The translations under genes and the position numbers were made by a program. From positions 744,001 to 808,000 of the forward strand of contig JAKCOZ010000083.1 of NCBI GenBank assembly GCA_022605955.1: 64,000 nt of DNA. Direction: 5' to 3'. Positions 11,227 to 23,553 of the stretch are shown here, piece after piece (positions within the stretch are counted from its first letter, which is position 1; the number at the start of each line of letters is the position of its first letter). Origin of the DNA: Rallus limicola (Eukaryota > Chordata > Aves > Gruiformes > Rallidae). The notes beneath the pieces are model-generated. The model ran no database searches. It was not told the origin of the DNA and worked only from the letters and a program-made list of their open reading frames with translations.

Positions 11227-12814
11227 AGCTATGCCTTTCATGCCTAGCTTCTTTACTTTGGGAGTTATTGCTGGACGTTTAGCATGTTTTGAACTGCAGT
11301 CTGCTAGGGCCGAGAAAAGCACCGTAGGAGGTTCCAGGCATGTTCCCTCTTTCCAGGCAAAGGAAAAGGCTGAGAGCCAAAGTGACAGGGTCTGCTCGTG
11401 TGTCCTGTTAGGAGGTTTCAGACAAGCTATGCCTTTCAGGCCTAGCTTCTTTACTTTGGGAGTTATTGCTGGACATTTAGCATGTTTTGAACTGCAGTCT
11501 GCTAGGCCCGAGAAAAGCACCGTAGGAGGTTCCAGGCATGTTCCCTCTTTCCAGGCAAAGGAAAAGGCTGAGAGCCAAAGTGACAGGGGCTGCTCGTGTG
11601 TCCTGTTAGGAGGTTTCAGACAAGCTATGCCTTTCAGGCCTAGCTTCTTTACTTTGGGAGTTATTGCTGGACGTTTAGCATGTTTTGAACTGCAGTCTGC
11701 TAGGGCCGAGAAAAGCACCGTAGGAGGTTCCAGGCATGTTCCCTCTTTCCAGGCAAAGGAAAAGGCTGAGAGCCAAAGTGACAGGGTCTGCTCGTGTGTC
11801 CTGTTAGGAGGTTTCAGACAAGCTATGCCTTTCAGGCCTAGCTTCTTTACTTTGGGAGTTATTGCTGGACGTTTAGCATGTTTTGAACTGCAGTCTGCTA
11901 GGGCCGAGAAAAGCACCGTAGGAGGTTCCAGGCATGTTCCCTCTTTCCAGGCAAAGGAAAAGGCTGAGAGCCAAAGTGACAGGGTCTTTTCGTGTGTCCT
12001 GTTAGGAGGTTTCAGACAAGCTATGCCTTTCAGGCCTAGCTTCTTTACTTTGGGAGTTATTGCTGGACATTTAGCATGTTTTGAACTGCAGTCTGCTAGG
12101 GCCGAGAAAAGCACCGTAGGAGGTTCCAGGCATGTTCCCTCTTTCCAGGCAAAGGAAAAGGCTGAGAGCCAAAGTGACAGGGGCTGCTCGTGTGTCCTGT
12201 TAGGAGGTTTCAGACAAGCTATGCCTTTCAGGCCTAGCTTCTTTACTTTGGGAGTTATTGCTGGACGTTTAGCATGTTTTGAACTGCAGTCTGCTAGGGC
12301 CGAGAAAAGCACCGTAGGAGGTTCCAGGCATGTTCCCTCTTTCCAGGCAAAGGAAAAGGCTGAGAGCCAAAGTGACAGGGGCTGCTCATGTGTCCTGTTA
12401 GGAGGTTTCAGACAAGCTATGCCTTTCAGGCCTAGCTTCTTTACTTTGGGAGTTATTGCTGGACGTTTAGCATGTTTTGAACTGCAGTCTGCTAGGGCCG
12501 AGAAAAGCACCGTAGGAGGTTCCAGGCATGTTCCCTCTTTCCAGGCAAAGGAAAAGGCTGAGAGCCAAAGTGACAGGGGCTGCTCGGGTGTCCTGTTAGG
12601 AGGTTTCAGACAAGCTATGCCTTTCCGGCCTAGCTTCTTTACTTTGGGAGTTATTGCTGGATGTTTAGCATGTTTTGAACTGCAGTCTGCTAGGGCCGAG
12701 AAAAGCACCGTAGGAGGTTCCAGGCATGTTCCCTCTTTCCAGGCAAAGGAAAAGGCTGAGAGCCAAAGTGACAGGGTCTGCTCGGGTGTCCTGTTAGGAG
12801 GTTTCAGACAAGCT

Positions 12815-15800
12815 ATGCCTTTCAGGCCTAGCTTCTTTACTTTGGGAGTTATTGCTGGACGTTTAGCATATTTTGAACTGCAGTCTGCTAGGGCCGAGAA
12901 AAGCACCGTAGGAGGTTCCAGGCATGTTCCCTCTTTCCAAGCAAAGGAAAAAGCTGAGAGCCAAAGTGAAAGGGTTTGCTCATGTGTCCTGTTAGGAGGT
13001 TTCAGACAAGCTATGCCTTTCAGGCCTAGCTTCTTTACTTTGGGAGTTATTGCTGGACGTTTAGCATGTTTTGAATTGCAGTCTGCTAGGGCCGAGAAAA
13101 GCACCGTAGGAGGTTCCAGGCATGTTCCCTCTTTCCAGGCAAAGGAAAAGGCTGAGAGCCAAAGTGATAGGGGCTGCTGGTGTGTCCTGTTAGGAGGTTT
13201 CAGACAAGCTATGCCTTTCAGGCCTAGCTTCTTTACTTTGGGAGTTATTGCTGGACGTTTAGCATGTTTTGAACTGCAGTCTGCTAGGGCCGAGAAAAGC
13301 ACCGTAGGAGGTTCCAGGCATGTTCCCTCTTTCCAGGCAAAGGAAAAGGCTGAGAGCCAAAGTGACAGGGGCTGCTCGTGTGTCCTGTTAGGAGGTTTCA
13401 GACAAGCTATGCCTTTCAGGCCTAGCTTCTTTACTTTGGGAGTTATTGCTGGACGTTTAGCATGTTTTGAACTGCAGTCTGCTAGGGCCGAGAAAAGCAC
13501 CGTAGGAGGTTCCAGGCATGTTCCCTCTTTCCAGGCAAAGGAAAAGGCTGAGAACCAAAGTGACAGGGTCTGCTCGTGTGTCATGTTAGGAGGTTTCAGA
13601 CAAGCTATGCCTTTCAGGCCTAGCTTCTTTACTTTGGGAGTTATTGCTGGACGTTTAGCATGTTTTGAACTGCAGTCTGCTAGGGCCGAGAAAAGCACCG
13701 TAGGAGGTTCCAGGCATGTTCCCTCTTTCCAGGCAAAGGAAAAGGCTGAGAGCCAAAGTGACAGGGGCTGCTCGTGTGTCCTGTTAGGAGGTTTCAGACA
13801 AGCTATGCCTTTCAGGCCTAGCTTCTTTACTTTGGGAGTTATTGCTGGACATTTAGCATGTTTTGAACTGCAGTCTGCTAGGCCCGAGAAAAGCACCGTA
13901 GGAGGTTCCAGGCATGTTCCCTCTTTCCAGGCAAAGGAAAAGGCTGAGAGCCAAAGTGACAGGGTCTGCTCGTGTGTCCTGTTAGGAGGTTTCAGACAAG
14001 CTATGCCTTTCAGGCCTAGCTTCTTTACTTTGGGAGTTATTGCTGGACGTTTAGCATGTTTTGAACTGCAGTCTGCTAGGGCCGAGAAAAGCACCGTAGT
14101 AGGTTCCAGGCATGTTCCCTCTTTCCAGGCAAAGGAAAAGGCTGAGAGCCAAAGTGACAGGGTCTGCTCGTGTGTCCTGTTAGGAGGTTTCAGACAAGCT
14201 ATGCCTTTCAGGCCTAGCTTCTTTACTTTGGGAGTTATTGCTGGACGTTTAGCATGTTTTGAACTGCAGTCTGCTAGGGCCGAGAAAAGCACCGTAGGAG
14301 GTTCCAGGCATGTTCCCTCTTTCCAGGCAAAGGAAAAGGCTGAGAGCCAAAGTGACAGGGGCTGCTCATGTGTCCTGTTAGGAGGTTTCAGACAAGCTAT
14401 GCCTTTCAGGCCTATCTTCTTTACTTTGGGAGTTATTGCTGGACGTTTAGCATGTTTTGAACTGCAGTCTGCTAGGGCCGAGAAAAGCACCGTAGGAGGT
14501 TCCAGGCATGTTCCCTCTTTCCAGGCAAAGGAAAAGGCTGAGAGCCAAAGTGACAGGGTCTGCTCGGGTGTCCTGTTAGGAGGTTTCAGACAAGCTATGC
14601 CTTTCAGGCCTAGCTTCTTTTCTTTGGGAGTTATTGCTGGATGTTTAGCATGTTTTGAACTGCAGTCTGCTAGGGCCGAGAAAAGCACCGTAGGAGGTTC
14701 CAGGCATGTTCCCTCTTTCCAGGCAAAGGAAAAGGCTGAGAGCCAAAGTGACAGGGTCTGCTCGGGTGTCCTGTTAGGAGGTTTCAGACAAGCTATGCCT
14801 TTCAGGCCTAGCTTCTTTACTTTGGGAGTTATTGCTGGACGTTTAGCATATTTTGAGCTGCAGTCTGCTAGGGCCGAGAAAAGCACCGTAGGAGGTTCCA
14901 GGCATGTTCCCTCTTTCCAAGCAAAGGAAAAAGCTGAGAGCCAAAGTGAAAGGGTTTGCTCATGTGTCCTGTTAGGAGGTTTCAGACAAGCTATGCCTTT
15001 CAGGCCTAGCTTCTTTACTTTGGGAGTTATTGCTGGACGTTTAGCATGTTTTGAATTGCAGTCTGCTAGGGCCGAGAAAAGCACCGTAGGAGGTTCCAGG
15101 CATGTTCCCTCTTTCCAGGCAAAGGAAAAGGCTGAGAGCCAAAGTGACAGGGTCTGCTTGTGTGTCCTGTTAGGAGGTTTCAGACAAGCTATGCCTTTCA
15201 GGCCTAGTTTCTTTACTTTGGGAGTTATTGCTGGACGTTTAGCATGTTTTGAACTGCAGTCTGCTAGGGCCGAGAAAAGCACCGTAGGAGGTTCCAGGCA
15301 TGTTCCCTCTTTCCAGGCAAAGGAAAAGGCTGAGAGCCAAAGTGACAGGGGCTGCTCGTGTGTCCTGTTAGGAGGTTTCAGACAAGCTATGCCTTTCAGG
15401 CCTAGCTTCTTTACTTTGGGAGTTATTGCTGGACGTTTAGCATGTTTTGAACTGCAGTCTGCTAGGGCCGAGAAAAGCACCGTAGGAGGTTCCAGGCATG
15501 TTCCCTCTATCCAGGCAAAGGAAAAGGCTGAGAACCAAAGTGACAGGGGCTGCTCGTGTGTCATGTTAGGAGGTTTCAGACAAGCTATGCCTTTCATGCC
15601 TAGCTTCTTTACTTTGGGAGTTATTGCTCGACGTTTAGCATGTTTTGAACTGCAGTCTGCTAGGGCCGAGAAAAGCACCGTAGGAGGTTCCAGGCATGTT
15701 CCCTCTTTCCAGGCAAAGGAAAAGGCTGAGAGCCAAAGTGACAGGGTCTGCTCGTGTGTCCTGTTAGGAGGTTTCAGACAAGCTATGCCTTTCAGGCCTA

Positions 15801-18800
15801 GCTTCTTTACTTTGGGAGTTATTGCTGGACGTTTAGCATGTTTTGAACTGCAGTCTGCTAGGGCCGAGAAAAGCACCGTAGGAGGTTCCAGGCATGTTCC
15901 CTCTTTCCAGGCAAAGGAAAAGGCTGAGAGCCAAAGTGACAGGGTCTGCTCGTGTGTCCTGTTAGGAGGTTTCAGACAAGCTATGCCTTTCAGGCCTAGC
16001 TTCTTTACTTTGGGAGTTATTGCTGGACGTTTAGCATGTTTTGAACTGCAGTCTGCTAGGGCCGAGAAAAGCACCGTAGGAGGTTCCAGGCATGTTCCCT
16101 CTTTCCAGGCAAAGGAAAAGGCTGAGAGCCAAAGTGACAGGGTCTGCTCGTGTGTCCTGTTAGGAGGTTTCAGACAAGCTATGCCTTTCAGGCCTAGCTT
16201 CTTTACTTTGGGAGTTATTGCTGGACATTTAGCATGTTTTGAACTGCAGTCTGCTAGGCCCGAGAAAAGCACCGTAGGAGGTTCCAGGCATGTTCCCTCT
16301 TTCCAGGCAAAGGAAAAGGCTGAGAGCCAAAGTGACAGGGGCTGCTCGTGTGTCCTGTTAGGAGGTTTCAGACAAGCTATGCCTTTCAGGCCTAGCTTCT
16401 TTACTTTGGGAGTTATTGCTGGACGTTTAGCATGTTTTGAACTGCAGTCTGCTAGGGCCGAGAAAAGCACCGTAGGAGGTTCCAGGCATGTTCCCTCTTT
16501 CCAGGCAAAGGAAAAGGCTGAGAGCCAAAGTGACAGGGGCTGCTCGTGTGTCCTGTTAGGAGGTTTCAGACAAGCTATGCCTTTCAGGCCTAGCTTCTTT
16601 ACTTTGGGAGTTATTGCTGGACGTTTAGCATGTTTTGAACTGCAGTCTGCTAGGGCCGAGAAAAGCACCGTAGGAGGTTCCAGGCATGTTCCCTCTTTCC
16701 AGGCAAAGGAAAAGGCTGAGAGCCAAAGTGACAGGGTCTGCTCGGGTGTCCTGTTAGGAGGTTTCAGACAAGCTATGCCTTTCAGGCCTAGCTTCTTTAC
16801 TTTGGGAGTTATTGCTGGACGTTTAGCATATTTTGAGCTGCAGTCTGCTAGGGCCGAGAAAAGCACCGTAGGAGGTTCCAGGCATGTTCCCTCTTTCCAA
16901 GCAAAGGAAAAAGCTGAGAGCCAAAGTGAAAGGGTTTGCTCATGTGTCCTGTTAGGAGGTTTCAGACAAGCTATGCCTTTCAGGCCTAGCTTCTTTACTT
17001 TGGGAGTTATTGCTGGACGTTTAGCATGTTTTGAATTGCAGTCTGCTAGGGCCGAGAAAAGCACCGTAGGAGGTTCCAGGCATGTTCCCTCTTTCCAGGC
17101 AAAGGAAAAGGCTGAGAGCCAAAGTGACAGGGGCTGCTGGTGTGTCCTGTTAGGAGGTTTCAGACAAGCTATGCCTTTCAGGCCTAGCTTCTTTACTTTG
17201 GGAGTTATTGCTGGACGTTTAGCATGTTTTGAACTGCAGTCTGCTAGGGCCGAGAAAAGCACCGTAGGAGGTTCCAGGCATGTTCCCTCTTTCCAGGCAA
17301 AGGAAAAGGCTGAGAGCCAAAGTGACAGGGGCTGCTCGTGTGTCCTGTTAGGAGGTTTCAGACAAGCTATGCCTTTCAGGCCTAGCTTCTTTACTTTGGG
17401 AGTTATTGCTGGACGTTTAGCATGTTTTGAACTGCAGTCTGCTAGGGCCGAGAAAAGCACCGTAGGAGGTTCCAGGCATGTTCCCTCTTTCCAGGCAAAG
17501 GAAAAGGCTGAGAACCAAAGTGACAGGGTCTGCTCGTGTGTCATGTTAGGAGGTTTCAGACAAGCTATGCCTTTCAGGCCTAGCTTCTTTACTTTGGGAG
17601 TTATTGCTGGACGTTTAGCATGTTTTGAACTGCAGTCTGCTAGGGCCGAGAAAAGCACCGTAGGAGGTTCCAGGCATGTTCCCTCTTTCCAGGCAAAGGA
17701 AAAGGCTGAGAGCCAAAGTGACAGGGTCTTTTCGTGTGTCCTGTTAGGAGGTTTCAGACAAGCTATGCCTTTCAGGCCTAGCTTCTTTACTTTGGGAGTT
17801 ATTGCTGGACATTTAGCATGTTTTGAACTGCAGTCTGCTAGGCCCGAGAAAAGCACCGTAGGAGGTTCCAGGCATGTTCCCTCTTTCCAGGCAAAGGAAA
17901 AGGCTGAGAGCCAAAGTGACAGGGTCTGCTCGTGTGTCCTGTTAGGAGGTTTCAGACAAGCTATGCCTTTCAGGCCTAGCTTCTTTACTTTGGGAGTTAT
18001 TGATGGACGTTTAGCATGTTTTGAACTGCAGTCTGCTAGGGCCGAGAAAAGCACCGTAGGAGGTTCCAGGCATGTTCCCTCTTTCCAGGCAAAGGAAAAG
18101 GCTGAGAGCCAAAGTGACAGGGTCTGCTCGTGTGTCCTGTTAGGAGGTTTCAGACAAGCTATGCCTTTCAGGCCTAGCTTCTTTACTTTGGGAGTTATTG
18201 CTGGACGTTTAGCATGTTTTGAACTGCAGTCTGCTAGGGCCGAGAAAAGCACCGTAGGAGGTTCCAGGCATGTTCCCTCTTTCCAGGCAAAGGAAAAGGC
18301 TGAGAGCCAAAGTGACAGGGGCTGCTCATGTGTCCTGTTAGGAGGTTTCAGACAAGCTATGCCTTTCAGGCCTAGCTTCTTTACTTTGGGAGTTATTGCT
18401 GGACGTTTAGCATGTTTTGAACTGCAGTCTGCTAGGGCCGAGAAAAGCACCGTAGGAGGTTCCAGGCATGTTCCCTCTTTCCAGGCAAAGGAAAAGGCTG
18501 AGAGCCAAAGTGACAGGGTCTGCTCGGGTGTCCTGTTAGGAGGTTTCAGACAAGCTATGCCTTTCAGGCCTAGCTTCTTTACTTTGGGAGTTATTGCTGG
18601 ATGTTTAGCATGTTTTGAACTGCAGTCTGCTAGGGCCGAGAAAAGCACCGTAGGAGGTTCCAGGCATGTTCCCTCTTTCCAGGCAAAGGAAAAGGCTGAG
18701 AGCCAAAGTGACAGGGTCTGTTTGGGTGTCCTGTTAGGAGGTTTCAGACAAGCTATGCCTTTCAGGCCTAGCTTCTTTACTTTGGGAGTTATTGCTGGAC

Positions 18801-19914
18801 GTTTAGCATATTTTGAGCTGCAGTCTGCTAGGGCCGAGAAAAGCACCGTAGGAGGTTCCAGGCATGTTCCCTCTTTCCAAGCAAAGGAAAAAGCTGAGAG
18901 CCAAAGTGAAAGGGTTTGCTCATGTGTCCTGTTAGGAGGTTTCAGACAAGCTATGCCTTTCAGGCCTAGCTTCTTTACTTTGGGAGTTATTGCTGGACGT
19001 TTAGCATGTTTTGAATTGCAGTCTGCTAGGGCCGAGAAAAGCATCGTAGGAGGTTCCAGGCATGTTCCCTCTTTCCAGGCAAAGGAAAAGGCTGAGAGCC
19101 AAAGTGACAGGGTCTGCTTGTGTGTCCTGTTAGGAGGTTTCAGACAAGCTATGCCTTTCAGGCCTAGCTTCTTTACTTTGGGAGTTATTGCTGGACGTTT
19201 AGCATGTTTTGAACTGCAGTCTGCTAGGGCCGAGAAAAGCACCGTAGGAGGTTCCAGGCATGTTCCCTCTTTCCAGGCAAAGGAAAAGGCTGAGAGCCAA
19301 AGTGACAGGGGCTGCTCGTGTGTCCTGTTAGGAGGTTTCAGACAAGCTATGCCTTTCAGGCCTAGCTTCTTTACTTTGGGAGTTATTGCTGGACGTTTAG
19401 CATGTTTTGAACTGCAGTCTGCTAGGGCCGAGAAAAGCACCGTAGGAGGTTCCAGGCATGTTCCCTCTTTCCAGGCAAAGGAAAAGGCTGAGAACCAAAG
19501 TGACAGGGTCTGCTCGTGTGTCATGTTAGGAGGTTTCAGACAAGCTATGCCTTTCAGGCCTAGCTTCTTTACTTTGGGAGTTATTGCTGGACGTTTAGCA
19601 TGTTTTGAACTGCAGTCTGCTAGGGCCGAGAAAAGCACCGTAGGAGGTTCCAGGCATGTTCCCTCTTTCCAGGCAAAGGAAAAGGCTGAGAGCCAAAGTG
19701 ACAGGGTCTGCTCGTGTGTCCTGTTAGGAGGTTTCAGACAAGCTATGCCTTTCAGGCCTAGCTTCTTTACTTTGGGAGTTATTGCTGGACGTTTAGCATG
19801 TTTTGAACTGCAGTCTGCTAGGGCCGAGAAAAGCACCGTAGGAGGTTCCAGGCATGTTCCCTCTTTCCAGGCAAAGGAAAAGGCTGAGAGCCAAAGTGAC
19901 AGGGTCTGCTCGTG
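12815..19914. repeat. Run of 10-mer (1980-bp) higher-order repeat copies
   Basis: AGCATATTTT monomers lie at 12865, 14845, 16825 and 18805, at exact 1980-bp steps. GAGAACC monomers at 13550, 15530, 17510 and 19490 keep the same step. Copies begin at 12815, 14795, 16775 and 18755; the last is cut short by the hairpin at 19915. Copy-specific differences include GGCTGCTGG in copies 1 and 3 versus GTCTGCTTG in copies 2 and 4. That alternation hints at a 20-mer super-unit. Confidence 0.85.
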
Positions 19915-19985
19915 TGTCCTGTTAGGAGGTTTCAGACAAGCTATGCCTTTCAGGACTAGCTTGTCTGAATCCTCCTAACAGGGCA
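19915..19985. repeat. Hairpin insertion 5 (class A, degraded)
   Basis: The right arm has an extra mismatch (GAATCCTCC for GAAACCTCC) besides the class-A G. The following monomer begins ATGCCTTGCATGCC at 19990. It marks the end of the 10-mer domain; no hairpin follows for 12 kb. Confidence 0.9.
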
Positions 19986-20979
19986 AGCTATGCCTTGCAT
20001 GCCTAGCTTCTTTACTTTGGGAGTTATTGCTGGACGTTTAGCATGTTTTGAACTGTAGTCTGCTAGGGCCGAGAAAAGCACCGTAGGAGGTTCCAGGCAT
20101 GTTCCCTCTTTCCAGGCAAAGGAAAAGGCTGAGAGCCAAAGTGACAGGGTCTGCTCGTGTGTCCTGTTAGGAGGTTTCAGACAAGCTATGCCTTTCAGGC
20201 CTAGCTTCTTTACTTTGGGAGTTATTGCTGGACGTTTAGCATGTTTTGAACTGCAGTCTGCTAGGGCCGAGAAAAGCACCGTAGGAGGTTCCAGGCATGT
20301 TCCCTCTTTCCAGGCAAAGGAAAAGGCTGAGAGCCAAAGTGACAGGTGTTGCTCATGTGTCCTGTTAGGAGGTTTCAGACAAGCTATGCCTTTCAGGCCT
20401 AGCTTCTTTACTTTGGGAGTTATTGCTGGACGTTTAGCATGTTTTGAACTGCAGTCTGCTAGGGCCGAGAAAAGCACCGTAGGAGGTTCCAGGCATGTTC
20501 CCTCTTTCCAGGCAAAGGAAAAGGCTGAGAGCCAAAGTGACAGGGGCTGCTCGGGTGTCCTGTTAGGAGGTTTCAGACAAGCTATGCCTTTCAGGCCTAG
20601 CTTCTTTACTTTGGGAGTTATTGCTGGACGTTTAGCATGTTTTGAGCTGCAGTCTGCTAGGGCCGAGAAAAGCACCGTAGGAGGTTCCAGGCATGTTCCC
20701 TCTTTCCAGGCAAAGGAAAAGGCTGAGAGCCAAAGTGACAGGGGCTGCTTGTGTGTCCTGTTAGGAGGTTTCAGACAAGCTATGCCTTTCAGGCCTAGCT
20801 TCTTTACTTTGGGAGTTATTGCTGGACGTTTAGCATGTTTTGAACTGCAGTCTGCTAGGGCCGAGAAAAGCACCGTAGGAGGTTCCAGGCATGTTCCCTC
20901 TTTCCAGGCAAAGGAAAAGGCTGAGAGCCAAAGTGACAGGTGCTGCTCATGTGTCCTGTAAGGAGGTTTCAGACAAGCT

Positions 20980-23553
20980 ATGCCTTTCAGGCCTAGCTTC
21001 TTTACTTTGGGAGTTATTGCTGGACGTTTAGCATGTTTTGAACTGCAGTCTGCTAGGGCCGAGAAAAGCACCGTAGGAGGTTCCAGGCATGTTCCCTCTT
21101 TCCAGGCAAAGGAAAAGGCTGAGAACCAAAGTGACAGGGGCTGCTCGTTTGTCCTGTTAGGAGGTTTCAGACAAGCTATGCCTTTCAGGCCTAGCTTCTT
21201 TACTTTGGGAGTTATTGCTGGACGTTTAGCATGTTTTGAATTGCAGTCTGCTAGGGCCGAGAAAAGCACCGTAGGAGGTTCCAGGCATGTTCCCTCTTTC
21301 CAGGCAAAGGAAAAGGCTGAGAGCCAAAGTGACAGGGTCTGCTCGTGTGTCCTGTTAGGAGGTTTCAGACAAGCTATGCCTTTCAGGCCTAGCTTCTTTA
21401 CTTTGGGAGTTATTGCTGGACGTTTAGCATGTTTTGAACTGCAGTCTGCTAGGGCCGAGAAAAGCACTATAGGAGGTTCCAGGCATGTTCCCTCTTTCCA
21501 GGCAAAGGAAAAGGCTGAGAGCCAAAGTGACAGGGTCTGCTCGTGTGTCCTGTTAGGAGGTTTCAGACAAGCTATGCCTTTCAGGCCTAGCTTCTTTACT
21601 TTGGGAGTTATTGCTGGACGTTTAGCATGTTTTGAACTGCAGTCTGCTAGGGCCGAGAAAAGCACCGTAGGAGGTTCCAGGCATGTTCCCTCTTTCCAGG
21701 CAAAGGAAAAGGCTGAGAGCCAAAGCGACAGGGTCTGCTCGTGTGTGCTGTTAGGAGGTTTCAGACAAGCTATGCCTTTCATGCCTACCTTCTTTACTTT
21801 GGGAGTTATTGCTGGACGTTTAGCATGTTTTGAACTGCAGTCTGCTAGGGCCGAGAAAAGCACCGTAGGAGGTTCCAGGCATGTTCCCTCTTTCCAGGCA
21901 AAGGAAAAGGCTGAGAGCCAAAGTGACAGGGTCTGCTCGTGTGTCCTGTTAGGAGGTTTCAGACAAGCTATGCCTTTCAGGCCTAGCTTCTTTACTTTGG
22001 GAGTTATTGCTGGACGTTTAGCATGTTTTGAACTGCAGTCTGCTAGGGCCGAGAAAAGCACCGTAGGAGGTTCCAGGCATGTTCCCTCTTTCCAGGCAAA
22101 GGAAAAGGCTGAGAGCCAAAGTGACAGGTGCTGCTCATGTGTCCTGTTAGGAGGTTTCAGACAAGCTATGCCTTTCAGGCCTAGCTTCTTTACTTTGGGA
22201 GTTATTGCTGGACGTTTAGCATGTTTTGAACTGCAGTCTGCTAGGGCCGAGAAAAGCACCGTAGGAGGTTCCAGGCATGTTCCCTCTTTCCAGGCAAAGG
22301 AAAAGGCTGAGAGCCAAAGTGACAGGGTCTGCTCGGGTGTCCTGTTAGGAGGTTTCAGACAAGCTATGCCTTTCAGGCCTCTCTTCTTTACTTTGGGAGT
22401 TATTGCTGGACGTTTAGCATGTTTTGAACTGCAGTCTGCTAGGGCCGAGAAAAGCACCGTAGGAGGTTCCAGGCATGTTCCCTCTTTCCAGGCAAAGGAA
22501 AAGGCTGAGAGCCAAAGTGACAGGGTCTGCTCGTGTGTCCTGTTAGGAGGTTTCAGACAAGCTATGCCTTTCAGGCCTAGCTTCTTTACTTTGGGAGTTA
22601 TTGCTGGACGTTTAGCATGTTTTGAACTGCAGTCTGCTAGGGCCGAGAAAAGCACCGTAGGAGGTTCCAGGCATGTTCCCTCTTTCCAGGCAAAGGAAAA
22701 GGCTGAGAGCCAAAGTGACAGGGTCTTTTCGTGTGTCCTGTTAGGAGGTTTCAGACAAGCTATGCCTTTCAGGCCTAGCTTCTTTACTTTGGGAGTTATT
22801 GCTGGACGTTTAGCATGTTTTGAATTGCAGTCTGCTAGGGCCGAGAAAAGCACCGTAGGAGGTTCCAGGCATGTTCCCTCTTTCCAGGCAAAGGAAAAGG
22901 CTGAGAGCCAAAGTGACAGGGTCTGCTCGTGTGTCCTGTTAGGAGGTTTCAGACAAGCTATGCCTTTCAGGCCTAGCTTCTTTACTTTGGGAGTTATTGC
23001 TGGACGTTTAGCATGTTTTGAACTGCAGTCTGCTAGGGCCGAGAAAAGCACCGTAGGAGGTTCCAGGCATGTTCCCTCTTTCCAGGCAAAGGAAAAGGCT
23101 GAGAGCCAAAGTGACAGGGGCTGCTCGTGTGTCCTGTTAGGAGGTTTCAGACAAGCTATGCCTTTCAGGCCTAGCTTCTTTACTTTGGGAGTTATTGCTG
23201 GACGTTTAGCATGTTTTGAACTGCAGTCTGCTAGGGCCGAGAAAAGCACCGTAGGAGGTTCCAGGCATGTTCCCTCTTTCCAGGCAAAGGAAAAGGCTGA
23301 GAGCCAAAGTGACAGGGGCTGCTTGTGTGTCCTGTTAGGAGGTTTCAGACAAGCTATGCCTTTCAGGCCTAGCTTCTTTACTTTGGGAGTTATTGCTGGA
23401 CGTTTAGCATGTTTTGAACTGCAGTCTGCTAGGGCCGAGAAAAGCACCGTAGGAGGTTCCAGGCATGTTCCCTCTTTCCAGGCAAAGGAAAAGGCTGAGA
23501 GCCAAAGTGACAGGTGCTGCTCATGTGTCCTGTAAGGAGGTTTCAGACAAGCT
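20980..23553. repeat. 13-mer higher-order repeat unit (2574 bp), copy 1
   Basis: It is bounded by two monomers carrying CTGTAAGGAGG (TAA at 20959 and 23533), exactly 2574 bp apart. Internal order: GAGAACC unit, GAATTGCAG unit, CACTATAGG unit (21466), AAAGCGAC unit, GGCCTACC unit, AGGTGCTGCTCATG unit, CTCGGG unit, GGCCTCTC unit (22376), TCTTTTCG unit, GAATTGCAG unit, then three units ending with CTGTAAGG. The four monomers at 20188-20979 resemble the end of this copy. Confidence 0.8.

Larger units (their letters stand above)
5103..12418. repeat. Segmental duplication with a 4054-bp offset (5103-8364 and 9157-12418)
   Basis: Markers recur at an offset of exactly 4054 bp: GGCCTATCTTC at 5311 and 9365; AGCATATTTTGAGCTGCCG at 5747 and 9801; the GTCGAC monomer near 6766 and 10820; hairpin pairs at 6857/7102 and 10911/11156. 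The offset equals 20 monomers plus two 47-bp insertions. The duplicated stretch carries two hairpins and the downstream monomers with ACATTT/GCCCGAG and TCTTTTCG. The four monomers between the copies (8365-9156) resemble 4311-5102 less closely. Confidence 0.8.
1..19985. repeat. Array block A: 10-mer higher-order repeat domain with class-A hairpins
   Basis: This domain is recognised by recurring diagnostic monomers: AGCATATTTT in place of AGCATGTTTT, GAATTGCAG (PstI site lost), GAGAACCAAAG, a TG variant of the first CpG, and GGTCTTTTCG. The order of these variants repeats every 10 monomers in most of the block. It holds five hairpins, all with the class-A signature (GGACTAGCTTG or CGACTAGCTTG in the loop/right arm and AACAGGGCA at the end). 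I saw no frame-changing indels apart from the hairpins. Confidence 0.85.

Noticed and set aside
11197..19836. Reverse open frame of 2879 codons
   Set aside because: Same reasoning: it is the complementary stop-free frame of the satellite.
11231..19978. Forward open frame of 2915 codons made of 66-residue repeats, as a giant repeat protein gene
   Set aside because: The unit is a multiple of 3 and the opposite strand is equally open. Neighbouring copies are interrupted by hairpins, frameshifts and nonsense changes. No promoter, intron structure, ends or recognised domain are visible, and the hydrophobic stretch in each unit is a by-product of the repeat.
20053..20057. Premature stop codons (20056, 20959, 23533, 45697, 47770, 52861, 55132) as pseudogene markers
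   Set aside because: They are ordinary substitutions in non-coding satellite. They are useful as lineage markers but do not show a decayed gene.
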